A stretch of 64,000 nt of DNA, taken from the NCBI RefSeq assembly GCF_029946515.1, contig NZ_JARZHH010000006.1:62001-126000 (forward strand). The letters are read 5' to 3'. The stretch's first letter is position 1, and each line of letters begins with the position of its first letter. The notes under the pieces are model-generated. The model made no database searches, was not told where the DNA came from, and was given only the letters and a program-made list of their open reading frames with translations. Made by a program: the position numbers and the translations under genes. This document shows, in pieces, positions 16,405 to 29,382 of this stretch. This DNA is from Polyangium sp. 6x1. Its GTDB lineage: Bacteria; Myxococcota_A; Polyangia; Polyangiales; Polyangiaceae.

Positions 16405-18903
16405 ATGCAGAACGAGACGACCCCGAACGGCAGCGGCGCGGCGCCGTTGCGGGCGACCACGCGGACGACGAGCTCGACGGCGGGTGAGACCTATGCGCCG
16501 ACGACCATGCGCGTAAAAAAGCGCAATGGATCGAGCGAGCCGGTCGACGTCAACAAGATCGTGCGCGCCGTGGGCCGATGCTGCACGGGACTTTCGGACG
16601 TCGATGCGCTGCGCATCGCGACCAAGACCATCAGCGGCCTTTACGACGGCGCGACGACCCGCGAGCTCGACCAGCTCTCGATCCAGACGGCGGCAGGCCT
16701 CATCGTCGAAGAGCCCCAATACGCGCGTCTCGCGGCCCGGCTCCTCTCGACGTACGTCGAGAAGGAAGTTCGCAATCAGGAGATCCACGCCTTCTCGCAG
16801 TCCGTCGCCGCGGGGCATCGCCTCGGGCTCGTCAACGATCGCCTGCAAACGTTCGTCGCCGGCAACGCCCGCAAGCTCAACGACGCGCTCGTCCCGGAGC
16901 GGGATCGCGAGTTCGAATACTTCGGCCTCCGGACGCTGTACGACCGGTATCTGCTCAAGCACCCGACGTCGCGCCTCGTCCTCGAGACGCCGCAGCAGTT
17001 CTTCATGCGCATCGCGTGCGCCCTGTCGGAGACGGTGCAGGACGCGCTCGGGCTCTATCACCTCTTCTCGTCGCTCGAATACCTGCCGAGCTCGCCGACG
17101 CTCTTCAATGCAGGGACGCGCCACGAGCAGCTCTCGAGCTGCTTCCTCCTCGACTCCCCCGAGGATCACCTCGAGAACATCTATCGGAGCTACACGGACG
17201 TCGCGATGCTGTCGAAGTTCTCGGGCGGCATCGGGCTCGCCTACACCCGCGTCCGCTCGCGCGGCTCGCTCATCGAGAGCACGAACGGCCATTCCAATGG
17301 GATCGTGCCCTGGCTGAAGACGCTCGACGCCTCCGTCGCAGCCGTCAACCAGGGCGGCAAGCGCAAGGGCGCGTGCTGCGTGTATCTCGAACCGTGGCAC
17401 GCGGACGTCGAGGAGTTCCTCGAGCTGCGTGACAACACCGGCGACGACGCGAGCCGCACGCACAACTTGAACATCGCCAACTGGGTCCCGGACCTGTTCA
17501 TGAAGCGCGTCGAGGCCGACGCATCCTGGAGCCTCTTCGACCCGAAGAGGGTGCCGGATCTCCCCGATCTCTACGGCGAAGCCTTCGAGCGTCGATACGA
17601 GGAAGCCGAACGGGCAGGACTGGCGCTCAGGACCATCAAAGCGCGTCACCTTTATGCGCGGATGATGCGCACACTCGCGCAAACCGGCAACGGCTGGATG
17701 ACGTTCAAGGACAAGTCGAACCGCGCCTGCAACCAGACCGCCCTCCCCGGGCGCGTCGTGCACCTCTCGAACCTCTGCACGGAGATCCTCGAGGTGACGT
17801 CGACGGAGGAGACCGCCGTTTGCAACCTCGGCTCGATCAACCTCGCCAGGCACACGCGGGTCACCGACGACCACATCATCACATTCGATTTCGACAAGCT
17901 CGGGCATACCGTGAGGACCGCGGTCCGGCAGCTCGACCGCGTCATCGACCTCAACTACTACCCCATCGCCTCCACGCGGGCGTCGAACCTGCGCTGGCGA
18001 CCGATCGGCCTCGGTCTGATGGGGCTTCAGGATGTCTTCTTTCAGATGCATCTCGCATTCGACGCGCCCGAGGCCCGCGCGCTTTCGAAGCGAATCTCCG
18101 AGGAGGTCTATTACCATGCGCTCGCGGCGTCCGTCGAGCTCGCCGAGGAGAAAGGGCGTCACCCGGCATTCGAAGAGACACGCGCCGCGCGTGGAGAGCT
18201 CCAGTTCGACGCGTGGGGCGTGACGCCCGACGACGCTGCGCGCTGGGAGCTGCTTCGCGCCCGGATCGCCACGCATGGAATGCGCAACTCGCTGCTCTGC
18301 GCCATTGCGCCGACCGCGACGATCGCCTCCATCGCCGGCTGCTACGAGTGCATCGAGCCGCAGGTGAGCAACCTCTTCAAGCGAGAAACGCTCTCCGGCG
18401 ACTTCCTCCAGGTGAACCGATACCTCGCCCGCGAGCTCAAAACCCTCGGTCTGTGGACCGAGTCGATGCGTTCGCGCCTCAAGCTCTCGGAAGGCTCCGT
18501 GCAGAGGATCGACGAGCTGCCGGAGGAGCTGCGCGCCGTCTACCGCACAGCGTGGGAGATCCCGATGCGCTCGCTCATCGACATGGCGGCCGATCGCGGA
18601 GCCTTCCTCGATCAGAGCCAGTCCCTCAACCTCTTCATGGAGAGCCCCAACATCGGGCAGCTCTCGTCGATGTATTTCTACGCCTGGAAGAAGGGCCTGA
18701 AGACGACCTATTACCTGCGATCCCGCCCCGCGACGCGCATCGCAAAGGCCACGGTCGAGGAGCCCCAATCGACATCGAGCCGAGAAGGCGATCCCGGCCG
18801 CACGCCGGGATGGACGCCGCCGCCCCCCCGCGCCACAACGACAGACGACGCAGCCGTGGCGTGCTCGCTCGAAAACCCCGAGAGCTGCGAGGCATGCCAA
18901 TGA
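16405..18903 (+). CDS. nrdA: Ribonucleoside-diphosphate reductase class Ia, alpha (catalytic) subunit
   Basis: 832 residues. An N-terminal ATP-cone (about 34-125, starting MRVKKRNGS) should give allosteric activity control. Active-site residues are all visible: Cys246 in SSCFLLD, Asn456-Leu-Cys458-Thr-Glu460 in NLCTEI (radical Cys and general base), Cys473 in VCNLGS (redox partner), and the radical-relay pair Tyr769-Tyr770 in TYYLRS. The C-terminus ends in a Cys-x2-Cys pair (CEAC), used to pass electrons to the active site. It reduces ribonucleotides to deoxyribonucleotides together with NrdB. ATG 16405 follows a strong GAGGAGGC. The gene overlaps nrdB by 4 bases and lies downstream of a cobalamin riboswitch. 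Confidence 0.97.
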   Translation: MQNETTPNGSGAAPLRATTRTTSSTAGETYAPTTMRVKKRNGSSEPVDVNKIVRAVGRCCTGLSDVDALRIATKTISGLYDGATTRELDQLSIQTAAGLIVEEPQYARLAARLLSTYVEKEVRNQEIHAFSQSVAAGHRLGLVNDRLQTFVAGNARKLNDALVPERDREFEYFGLRTLYDRYLLKHPTSRLVLETPQQFFMRIACALSETVQDALGLYHLFSSLEYLPSSPTLFNAGTRHEQLSSCFLLDSPEDHLENIYRSYTDVAMLSKFSGGIGLAYTRVRSRGSLIESTNGHSNGIVPWLKTLDASVAAVNQGGKRKGACCVYLEPWHADVEEFLELRDNTGDDASRTHNLNIANWVPDLFMKRVEADASWSLFDPKRVPDLPDLYGEAFERRYEEAERAGLALRTIKARHLYARMMRTLAQTGNGWMTFKDKSNRACNQTALPGRVVHLSNLCTEILEVTSTEETAVCNLGSINLARHTRVTDDHIITFDFDKLGHTVRTAVRQLDRVIDLNYYPIASTRASNLRWRPIGLGLMGLQDVFFQMHLAFDAPEARALSKRISEEVYYHALAASVELAEEKGRHPAFEETRAARGELQFDAWGVTPDDAARWELLRARIATHGMRNSLLCAIAPTATIASIAGCYECIEPQVSNLFKRETLSGDFLQVNRYLARELKTLGLWTESMRSRLKLSEGSVQRIDELPEELRAVYRTAWEIPMRSLIDMAADRGAFLDQSQSLNLFMESPNIGQLSSMYFYAWKKGLKTTYYLRSRPATRIAKATVEEPQSTSSREGDPGRTPGWTPPPPRATTTDDAAVACSLENPESCEACQ

Positions 18904-19922
18904 GCGCCGCCACCCGCCCCACCCGCCTGCTCGATCCAGGCCTCTGCCTGACGCTCCGGCCGATGACATACCCGAAATTCTTCGAGATGTACCGCGCGGC
19001 CATCAAGAACACATGGACCGTCGAGGAGGTCGATTTTTCGACCGACGTCGGCGACCTCAAAAAGAAGATGAGCGACGCCGAGCGACACCTCGTGCAGCGC
19101 CTCGTCGCCTTCTTCGCGACCGGCGACTCCATCGTCGCAAACAACGTGGTCCTGAACCTGTACAAGCACATCAACGCGCCCGAGGCCCGGATGTACTTGT
19201 CGAGGCAGCTCTACGAGGAAGCGCTCCACGTGCAATTCTATCTGACGCTCCTCGACACGTACGTCCCCGACCCGGAAGACCGCCACCGCGCATTCGCCGC
19301 CGTCGAGAACATCCCCTCGATCCGGAAGAAGGCCGCCTTCTGCATGAAATGGCTCGACACCACGCGGTCACTCGACCAACTCGATTCGCGCGCCGAGCGG
19401 CGCGCCTTCCTGTTGAACCTCATCTGCTTCGCCGCCTGCATCGAGGGCCTCTTCTTCTTCGGCGCATTCGCCTACGTGTATTTCCTTCGCTCCCGCGGCC
19501 TGCTCCACGGCCTCGCAGCGGGAACCAACTGGGTCTTCCGCGACGAGAGCGCACACATGGCCTTCGCCTTCGAAGTCGTGAAGACCGTGCGGCGCGAGGA
19601 GCCCGAGCTCTTCGACGCCACACTCTCCAGCGCCGTAGCCGACATGCTCGACGAGGCCATCGCATGCGAAATGCAATTCGCCGAGGACCTGCTCGGCGAA
19701 GGCATCGCCGGCATGTCGACCCGCGACGTCCGCCGCTACCTCGAATTCTGCGCCGATCAACGCCTCGCGACACTCGATCTCCCAAAACGCTTCAGGACGC
19801 AGAACCCATTCTCCTTCATGGACCTCCAGGACGTCCAAGAGGTCACGAACTTCTTCGAGCGGCGCGCCTCGGCCTACCAAGTCGGCGTCTCCGGCGAGGT
19901 CGTGCTCGACGCCGCGTTCTGA
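18900..19922 (+). CDS. nrdB: Ribonucleoside-diphosphate reductase class Ia, beta (radical) subunit
   Basis: 340 residues of the ferritin-like radical-generating subunit. All metal ligands can be aligned: Asp76 (GDSI), Glu107 and His110 (EALH), Glu182 (CIEGLFFFG), Glu216 and His219 (DESAH). Tyr114 lies four residues after His110, in the position of the E. coli Tyr122 radical, so this is a tyrosyl-radical di-metal enzyme and not the Phe-bearing Ic type. It needs oxygen for assembly, which fits the B12-riboswitch control upstream. ATG 18900 overlaps the nrdA stop codon (ATGA); another in-frame ATG is 6 bases upstream. A hairpin-rich element starts 4 bases after the stop codon. Confidence 0.97.
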   Translation: MSAATRPTRLLDPGLCLTLRPMTYPKFFEMYRAAIKNTWTVEEVDFSTDVGDLKKKMSDAERHLVQRLVAFFATGDSIVANNVVLNLYKHINAPEARMYLSRQLYEEALHVQFYLTLLDTYVPDPEDRHRAFAAVENIPSIRKKAAFCMKWLDTTRSLDQLDSRAERRAFLLNLICFAACIEGLFFFGAFAYVYFLRSRGLLHGLAAGTNWVFRDESAHMAFAFEVVKTVRREEPELFDATLSSAVADMLDEAIACEMQFAEDLLGEGIAGMSTRDVRRYLEFCADQRLATLDLPKRFRTQNPFSFMDLQDVQEVTNFFERRASAYQVGVSGEVVLDAAF

Positions 19923-19925
19923 GAC

Positions 19926-20234
19926 GCCTCGCTGGGGCGTTGCCCCAGGCCCCACCAGGGGCTATCCGCCCCTGGACCCGGACCAGCGCAAGCGCTGGAC
20001 TCGGGGTCGATGAACTGCGCAATGCGCAGTTCATCGAACGGGCCAGGTCAAGACCGCGAGCGATCCTGCCAGCCAAGACAGCAGCGCTGACGGTTCAACC
20101 GGCACCGCGGTACCACCGGCCTGTGGGAAGAACTGCGCATCGCGCAGTTCTTCCCCAAATGGTCCAGGGCTGGCCCTGGTCCGGGTCGAGGGGCGGACAG
20201 CCCCCGCGGGGCCCGGGGCAGCGCCCCGGCGCGA
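19926..20234. repeat. Intergenic hairpin-rich inverted element, copy C (short form)
   Basis: Same orientation and nearly the same sequence as copy A. It begins with CGCTGGGGCGTTGCCCCAGG almost on the nrdB stop codon and ends with the GGGGCAGCGCCCCGG arm 22 bases before the stop codon of the opposing lipoprotein gene. It contains TCGATGAACTGCGC/GCGCAGTTCATCGA and GAAGAACTGCGC/GCGCAGTTCTTC hairpins. Again it fills a convergent gap. Confidence 0.9.
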
Positions 20235-20255
20235 CGGCCCCCGATGCGATGCTGG

Positions 20256-20537
20256 CTACGGGAACGTGCCGGCGCACGACTCCAGGGCGGAGCGGGGCGC
20301 CTGGCAAACGTCTCTCCAGGAGCACCTCGCGTCTGCCACGCAATCGATGTAGGTCTCGAATTCGTCGTCACAGCCGCGTGACTCCGCGGTGGATTGGAGC
20401 TTGCTGCCGTCGGTCAGGCAAGCGTCTGCGACCACGTCGTTGCATTCGCGGATGTCCTCGCAGACGTCCTCGACCGTGTTCTGACAGCCCAGGCTCAGCA
20501 TTGCGAGCCCCAGCATCACGAAGAGGACGCGCTTCAT
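20256..20537 (-). CDS. Small Cys-rich lipoprotein
   Basis: 93 residues. The signal peptide MKRVLFVMLGLAMLSLGC ends in lipobox LSLGC. The mature part holds eight more cysteines in a pattern suggesting disulfides (VCEDIRECNDVVADAC, GCDDEF, DCVADARC, DVC, SC). The start codon overlaps the stop codon of the upstream gene (ATGA), so the two form an operon. Function unknown; it is expected to be envelope-anchored. Confidence 0.8.
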   Translation of the reverse strand: MKRVLFVMLGLAMLSLGCQNTVEDVCEDIRECNDVVADACLTDGSKLQSTAESRGCDDEFETYIDCVADARCSWRDVCQAPRSALESCAGTFP

Positions 20538-21061
20538 GCCCCACCTCCCATTCCACCGACGCCGCCTGCGCCGCCGACGCCGCCCACGCCGCCGCTTCCG
20601 CCTGCGCCTCCGCTGCCGCCGGCGCCGCCGATGCCGCCTTCGCCTCCGCTGCCGCCCGCGCCGCCGCTTCCTCCGGTGCCGCCGCTTCCTCCGGTGCCGC
20701 CGAAGCCTCCGACGCCGCCGCAGAATGCGCCGCAGCTACAGGCTTTCTTCCCCGGGAAATCGCCGCCGAAGGGGTTGTCGGCGGGCATTGCGGGGCGCTG
20801 GTCGCAGGTCGAGCCGGAGGGGCAGTCCGCGCTCGTTTGGCACTCGATCGTGGCGACACACGCGAGGCCGAGCGAGAATGCGCCCCCCGAGCTGCAGATG
20901 AACCCGGGCCCGCACTCCCCGTCGCTGTGGCATTGGTCGAAGTTCAGGTTGCAGCCGTCCGAGTCCTGGTAGCAGGAGCCGGCGAGGATGAGGAGCGGCA
21001 GGACGGCGAGGCGTCCTAACTGCCGGATGCGTGAAGTTGACGATGGGTGAAGTAAGCTCAT
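20534..21061 (-). CDS. Cys-rich lipoprotein with Gly-rich C-terminal tail
   Basis: 175 residues from ATG 21061. An ATG 12 bases further out lies within a palindrome (ATGGTCGCGACCAT) and is an alternative. The signal peptide ends in a lipobox-like LAGSC. A Cys-rich module (CNLNFDQCHSDGECGPGFIC...CQTSADCPSGSTC) is followed by CSCGAFCGG and then about 60 residues of almost pure GGxGGx repeats. Such Gly-rich tails recur in this window (another is at 33.6-35.6 kb). It is the first gene of a two-gene unit with the small lipoprotein. No function assigned. Confidence 0.75.
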   Translation of the reverse strand: MSLLHPSSTSRIRQLGRLAVLPLLILAGSCYQDSDGCNLNFDQCHSDGECGPGFICSSGGAFSLGLACVATIECQTSADCPSGSTCDQRPAMPADNPFGGDFPGKKACSCGAFCGGVGGFGGTGGSGGTGGSGGAGGSGGEGGIGGAGGSGGAGGSGGVGGVGGAGGVGGMGGGA

Positions 21062-21209
21062 GGTCGCGACCATACCACGGATGGCGTATCACCGCACGGT
21101 TTGGCGCGAAGGGGCTTCGCGGGGGCCGGACGTGATCGGGTGTCCGTGCGCGCGTCGTTGGTGCGGCTTGTGGGAGGGGCGGGAGGAAGGCGGGGTCGGC
21201 GCGGGGGCA

Positions 21210-21716
21210 CTACCCTTCGATCGAGGTCTTTGCGGCCGACGCGGCTGCGGTTTCCTGGTTCTTGCGCCGGGTGGCGACGCTCTTGTCCGCGTATTGCGCG
21301 CGATATTGGAGGGTCGATTCGAACGTCGCGAGCAGGCCGGGCTTCTTCTCGTCCTTCGCGGTGTCGGCGACCATCTTGCCAAGCCGGCTCAGCATGCCTT
21401 CGAGTTTGTCCTCATAGAAGGCTTCGCTCTCCCGGAGGACCTCGGCGAGCTTGTCGGCCTCGGGGCGCTGGGCGCGGATGGCCTGGAGGAGCTGCGTGGC
21501 GTCCACGATCTCGGCATAGAAGTCCGGATGGATGCGCGCCTCGTCGCCGTGGACGGGCATCGCCGCGGCGAGGTCGGCGAGCACGGTCGCGCAGCCCGGC
21601 TTCGAGCGCTTGAGCTTGGGCAGCTCGCCATGCTTGACGTCGACGAGCTTCTCTTTGAGCGCCGACGCATCGACGATTCCATGGCCCGTGTACTTGCCGA
21701 TCGCGTTCTCCGACAT
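21210..21716 (-). CDS. Hypothetical alpha-helical protein
   Basis: 168 residues, mostly helical by composition, with no signal peptide or membrane segment. The ATG is preceded by a perfect AGGAGG at good spacing, so the start is secure and translation is probably efficient. A central HGDEARIHPDFYAEIVDATQ stretch and charged helices (LAEVLRESEAFYEDKLEGML) are the main landmarks. It stands alone, divergent from the Sel1 lipoprotein gene. No family recognised. Confidence 0.75.
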   Translation of the reverse strand: MSENAIGKYTGHGIVDASALKEKLVDVKHGELPKLKRSKPGCATVLADLAAAMPVHGDEARIHPDFYAEIVDATQLLQAIRAQRPEADKLAEVLRESEAFYEDKLEGMLSRLGKMVADTAKDEKKPGLLATFESTLQYRAQYADKSVATRRKNQETAAASAAKTSIEG

Positions 21717-22189
21717 GGTGATCCTCCTTGGAAAGGGGAGCGGGTCCCGTGTGCGCGTTCGACGAACGGTGGGTATTCATCATCCGCTGCGAGCAGCTTC
21801 TTGGCGTATGGGCAGATCGCGTCTCGTGGCCTGCGGGTCGCCTCCGCCGCCGCTCCCGTTGCCTCTGCCTGCTGCCTCCAGCATGACCGCGACCTCGACG
21901 GACAGCCCTCCCCCTACGCCGGGGGCCCTCGCCGGGACGGGCGAGCGAACGATGGCCCGTCCGTTGCGTGATCACCGAGGAAGGTACGGTCGATGTCCGT
22001 TGACGGGCTCGGGGGCTTCGTCGACGGGTGGTGGGGTCATTACGTCACTCGGGTTCTGAACTGGGCCCACTTGGGGGCGCCCCATCCTTCTTATCCCTTG
22101 ACGCGCCGTCCCATCGCATCAAGCATCCCAGGCATCCGCCTTTTCACGCTGCGGTTGTCAGCCGGATTCGACGACAGATGCCCCTTCCA
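21717..22189. other. Divergent intergenic region
   Basis: About 470 bases between the starts of two divergent genes. It must hold both promoters. No hairpin, repeat or coding frame with convincing codon use was seen. Confidence 0.5.
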
Positions 22190-23338
22190 ATGACCCGTAT
22201 GCCTTTGCGCTCCTCTGGGCTCGTGCTCAGCGTCCTGCTTGCCGCTTGCGGTTCGCAGCAGACCCTCGCGCCATCGCCGAGCAAACCGGACGCTTCACGG
22301 GGTTCGCCCGCGACAGCCGCGACGGCGGCACCGGACAAGGCTTCGAACCTTCACACGGCCTGCGAGCGGAAGGATGCCCGGGCCTGCTTCGACCTCGCGG
22401 TCCTCATGGAAGAAGACAGCGGCGCACCCAAGGACGAGGCGCGCGTGAGGGCGCTGTACAAGAAAGCTTGCGACGGCGGCGATCTGCGGGGATGCATCAA
22501 GCTTCACACCGATGCCTGCGATCGCGGCGAAGCGTTGGGCTGCGCGGCGCTCGCGGAGATGGCCGAGAGCGGCAAAGGCGTGTCCAAGGATCCGAACCGC
22601 GCCCTGGAGCTCTACATCAAGGCGTGCGACGGAGGCCATCTGAGCAGTTGCACCAAGGGCCTCACGCTCATCGACGGCGCTGGCGTCGAAAAGAACGACG
22701 CACGCGCGGCAGCTCTGTATGGCAAGGCCTGCGATGGGGGCAGTCTCGCGAGTTGCACCGTCGTCGGCAATCTCTACGCGGACGGTCGTGGCGTCGCCAA
22801 GGATGAAGCGCGCGCGGCGGCTCTGTATGAAAAGGCCTGTGATGGGGGCAATCTCGGGGGTTGCACCAGCCTCGGCAATCTCTACGCGGACGGTCGTGGC
22901 GTCGCAAAGGACGAAGCGCGCGCGGTGGCTCTGTATGAAAAGGCCTGCGATGCGGGCGATTCTTTTGGCTGCAACTACTTGGGCAATATGGTCTCCAACG
23001 GGAGGGGCGTCGCAAAGGACGTCGTGCGCGCGATGGCTCTGTATGAAAAGGCCTGCGATGCGGGCAATCCCTTCGGCTGCCACCTCCTCGGCTTTGGGTA
23101 CAAGCTCGGTTACGGCGTCGCAAAAAACGAAGCGCGCGCGCTGGTTCTGCTTGCCACTGCCTGCGAGGGGCACGTCGTCGCGAGCTGCTACGATCTCGGC
23201 ATCCTCGCCGAGGACCTCTTGAGACGTGGCCTCAGCAACAAGGACGAGGGTCACCGTCTCGCCAAGCTCGGCTTCGACGAAGCCTGCAAGCTCGGAGACA
23301 AGAAGGGCTGCGAGAAATCGTCGCAGTTCAAACCGTAA
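22190..23338 (+). CDS. Sel1-repeat lipoprotein
   Basis: 382 residues. The signal peptide ends in lipobox LLAAC, and a Pro/Ala/Ser-rich linker follows. About seven Sel1-like (TPR-type) repeats of 35-36 residues make up the rest, each with the pattern GVAKDEARAAALYEKACDGG..GC. Each repeat has a Cys pair (KAC and GC), typical of disulfide-stapled periplasmic Sel1 proteins. Repeats 4-6 are nearly identical at DNA level, showing recent expansion. The protein should be an envelope-bound scaffold for protein contacts. ATG 22190 is chosen; an ATG 12 bases upstream is equally possible. Confidence 0.88.
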   Translation: MTRMPLRSSGLVLSVLLAACGSQQTLAPSPSKPDASRGSPATAATAAPDKASNLHTACERKDARACFDLAVLMEEDSGAPKDEARVRALYKKACDGGDLRGCIKLHTDACDRGEALGCAALAEMAESGKGVSKDPNRALELYIKACDGGHLSSCTKGLTLIDGAGVEKNDARAAALYGKACDGGSLASCTVVGNLYADGRGVAKDEARAAALYEKACDGGNLGGCTSLGNLYADGRGVAKDEARAVALYEKACDAGDSFGCNYLGNMVSNGRGVAKDVVRAMALYEKACDAGNPFGCHLLGFGYKLGYGVAKNEARALVLLATACEGHVVASCYDLGILAEDLLRRGLSNKDEGHRLAKLGFDEACKLGDKKGCEKSSQFKP

Positions 23339-23354
23339 TCCCAACGCGAGTACT

Positions 23355-23702
23355 TCAAATGGGCCCAGGATCGACCGAAAGGGCCCACCACCCGTCGACG
23401 TCCTCGCCGAGCTCGTCGTCGAGGCCGGGGCCTTCGTCCACGTCCTCGCCGTGCTCGTCGTCGAGCGCGGGGCCTTCGTCCACGTCCTCGCCGAGCTCGT
23501 CGTCGAGCGCGGGGCCTTCGTCCACGTCCTCGCCCAGCTCGTCGTCGAGCGTCGGGCCTTCGTCCACGTCCTCGCCCAGCTCGTCGTCGAGGCCGGGGGC
23601 TTCGTCGACGTCCTCGCCCAGCTCCTCGTCGAGCGTCGGGCCTTCGTCCACGTCCTCGCCCAGCTCGTCAACGACCGCTCGGCCTTCGTGCTTCGAGCGG
23701 CC
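23355..23702 (-). repeat. 42-bp tandem repeats, in frame behind the hybrid-kinase stop codon
   Basis: Between 23394 and 23672 a 42-bp unit is repeated six times plus a half. Read leftward in the frame of the upstream kinase gene, the sequence continues without a stop for 115 codons after its TAG and encodes DEGPxLDDELGEDV units, very acidic and 14 residues long, ending DGWWALSVDPGPI. A separate start is possible only at GTG codons within the array and has no ribosome binding site. It may be a former or alternative C-terminal tail of the kinase, lost by the TAG, or a coding sequence reached by readthrough. Confidence 0.8.
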
Positions 23703-27620
<3,918 letters not shown>

Positions 27621-27684
27621 AGGGCGCTCGCCACGACGGACGCTGGTTTACCCGGTGGAGCTCGCCTCCGCCTCTGCTCGCCTG

Positions 27685-29262
27685 CTAAAGCTCGAGATGG
27701 GCCGACCAAAGGCCTGCGCGCTCGGGGGCGTGCACGGCGTAGACCATGCCGGGCTTGGGCCAGAAGACCTCGCCGAATTCGGCGACGCCCGTATCGACCT
27801 CGATCTGCTGGTCCCTGTCGGAAATCCAGGCCTCCAGCGTGCCGGCCCCGAGCGCGTCGTCCCAGTCGCGAACATACCCGAGGGCAGAGGCCTGACGGGC
27901 AAGACGCGGGGTCGAGCGGTGGACACGCGGGACGCGGAGCGACTCGGCGAGCGTCCCGGAATCGAACAGGACGAGCGTCCCGACGTTCCCTGCCGCGTCC
28001 GCGTCCGCGAGGGCCGCGAGCTCGTCCTGCCCCGAACGCCATAGCCCGACAAACCCTTCGAAGTGCGGCGAAAAACCGGCTTCGAGCGACCATGTACCCA
28101 GCGTGCCCTTCGCGCCGTCGTGATCCAGGTCGAAGAAAAAACCGGCCTTGTGCGGCCAGACGAGCAGATCGAGCCTCGGGTTCGTCCCCACGAGCACGGG
28201 CTCGCCGGATCCCTCCACGGCCCATAACTCGCGCGCCTGGCCCGGCGCCTCGCGTTCGAAGAAAATCCACGCGGTCTCGAAGCCGCTATAGGCACGCACG
28301 GACGTCACGCCGGAGGAAAAGACGCGTGTTTGCCCCGTCATCCGATCCTGCACCGCGAGCACGCCGGCCGCGCAGTCCTCGCGATACGCGAGCATCAAGC
28401 GCTGCGACCAGGGATATTCGGGTTTGCACGGCACGGCCGGCGTGTGGATGGCCGCGGGCTCGTCGTCGCCCGCTTTCAGCACCCAGAGGCCTTTTTCATC
28501 GACATAAGCCGCTTCGTCGCCGAGCGGCGCGATGGCCACCTCGGTCACGCCCATTCCCGCGGTTTGCAGGCGGTTTCCGTCGCGATCCCGCACGACCAGG
28601 CGCCCGCCCTCGACGAGCCAGAATCGGTCCCTCGTGTACGTCCAGAAGCCCGCGCCCTCGGCGATCGTACGCACGGCGCCGGCCCAGGGGTCGATCCGCA
28701 CGACCCGGCCCGCGGTCGTCCGCGCGACATGGGCCTCGATCCTTCCATCGGCGTCGACGATCGACCGCACCGGCGCATCGACGGAAGGGACACGCGCGCG
28801 CTCCGTGCAAGACGCGTCGAAGACACGCAGATCCCCGCTCTTGGCCCCGATCTCTCCCTCGAGCGTCAGGATGCGGGCCGGGCGCGCGTCGAGAGGCGGC
28901 GCGTTTGGTCCGGCCCCGAAGACGCTCCCTTGCCGGATCGTGTCGTACCAGAATGCCTTTCCCAGCGAGCACGTGCGTGGTTCGTCCTCGGCGAGCGAGA
29001 CCAGGACCACCTCGTGATTCCCCGGCTCGCGCTCGTGCTCCGCCACGACGAACGGCCCCTCCGGCACCGTCCCGCCGACGACGAGGCCACGAAACAGGCC
29101 GTCCGCGTGCGAGGCGGAGCTGCACTCGACGGCGACCTCGGAGCTGCTGCACGCGGGGAGCAGCGCCGCCGCAAAGGCGCCGAACGCGGCGAGGGCGCCG
29201 CGGCTTCGTGCTCCCTCCGTCGCCGCACGTCTGAACCTCCGCGCCCGTCCGTCAAGCGTCAT
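27685..29262 (-). CDS. Large lipoprotein, probable beta-propeller
   Basis: 525 residues from the ATG reading MTLDGRARRF. An Arg-rich n-region and hydrophobic stretch end in the lipobox LLPAC, so it should be a lipoprotein. The mature part consists of repeating beta segments (for example VRIDPWAGAVRTIAEGAGFWTYT in outline, GRLVVRDRDGNRLQ, KGLWVLKAGDDEP), which suggests a WD40- or PQQ-like propeller, but no family was identified. It lies 64 bases upstream of the hybrid kinase gene on the same strand, so the two may be co-transcribed; a role in the same envelope signalling is only an inference. Upstream in-frame ATGs (29274, 29292) are alternatives. Confidence 0.7.
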   Translation of the reverse strand: MTLDGRARRFRRAATEGARSRGALAAFGAFAAALLPACSSSEVAVECSSASHADGLFRGLVVGGTVPEGPFVVAEHEREPGNHEVVLVSLAEDEPRTCSLGKAFWYDTIRQGSVFGAGPNAPPLDARPARILTLEGEIGAKSGDLRVFDASCTERARVPSVDAPVRSIVDADGRIEAHVARTTAGRVVRIDPWAGAVRTIAEGAGFWTYTRDRFWLVEGGRLVVRDRDGNRLQTAGMGVTEVAIAPLGDEAAYVDEKGLWVLKAGDDEPAAIHTPAVPCKPEYPWSQRLMLAYREDCAAGVLAVQDRMTGQTRVFSSGVTSVRAYSGFETAWIFFEREAPGQARELWAVEGSGEPVLVGTNPRLDLLVWPHKAGFFFDLDHDGAKGTLGTWSLEAGFSPHFEGFVGLWRSGQDELAALADADAAGNVGTLVLFDSGTLAESLRVPRVHRSTPRLARQASALGYVRDWDDALGAGTLEAWISDRDQQIEVDTGVAEFGEVFWPKPGMVYAVHAPERAGLWSAHLEL

Positions 29263-29382
29263 GACACACCTCATGCGCCCGCATGTTGCCATGGGAGGGT
29301 GGAAGATTCGAACGCGCGTCTCGCGAGGGCGCCCATCTTGCCTCCTCCCCTCACCCGGGCCTGGCCCGGGAAGGAGGTCTCC

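Noticed and set aside
23355-23651. Separate small acidic-repeat gene
   Set aside because: It has no ribosome binding site or ATG and lies in frame with the kinase stop codon, so it is described as a tail rather than as a gene.
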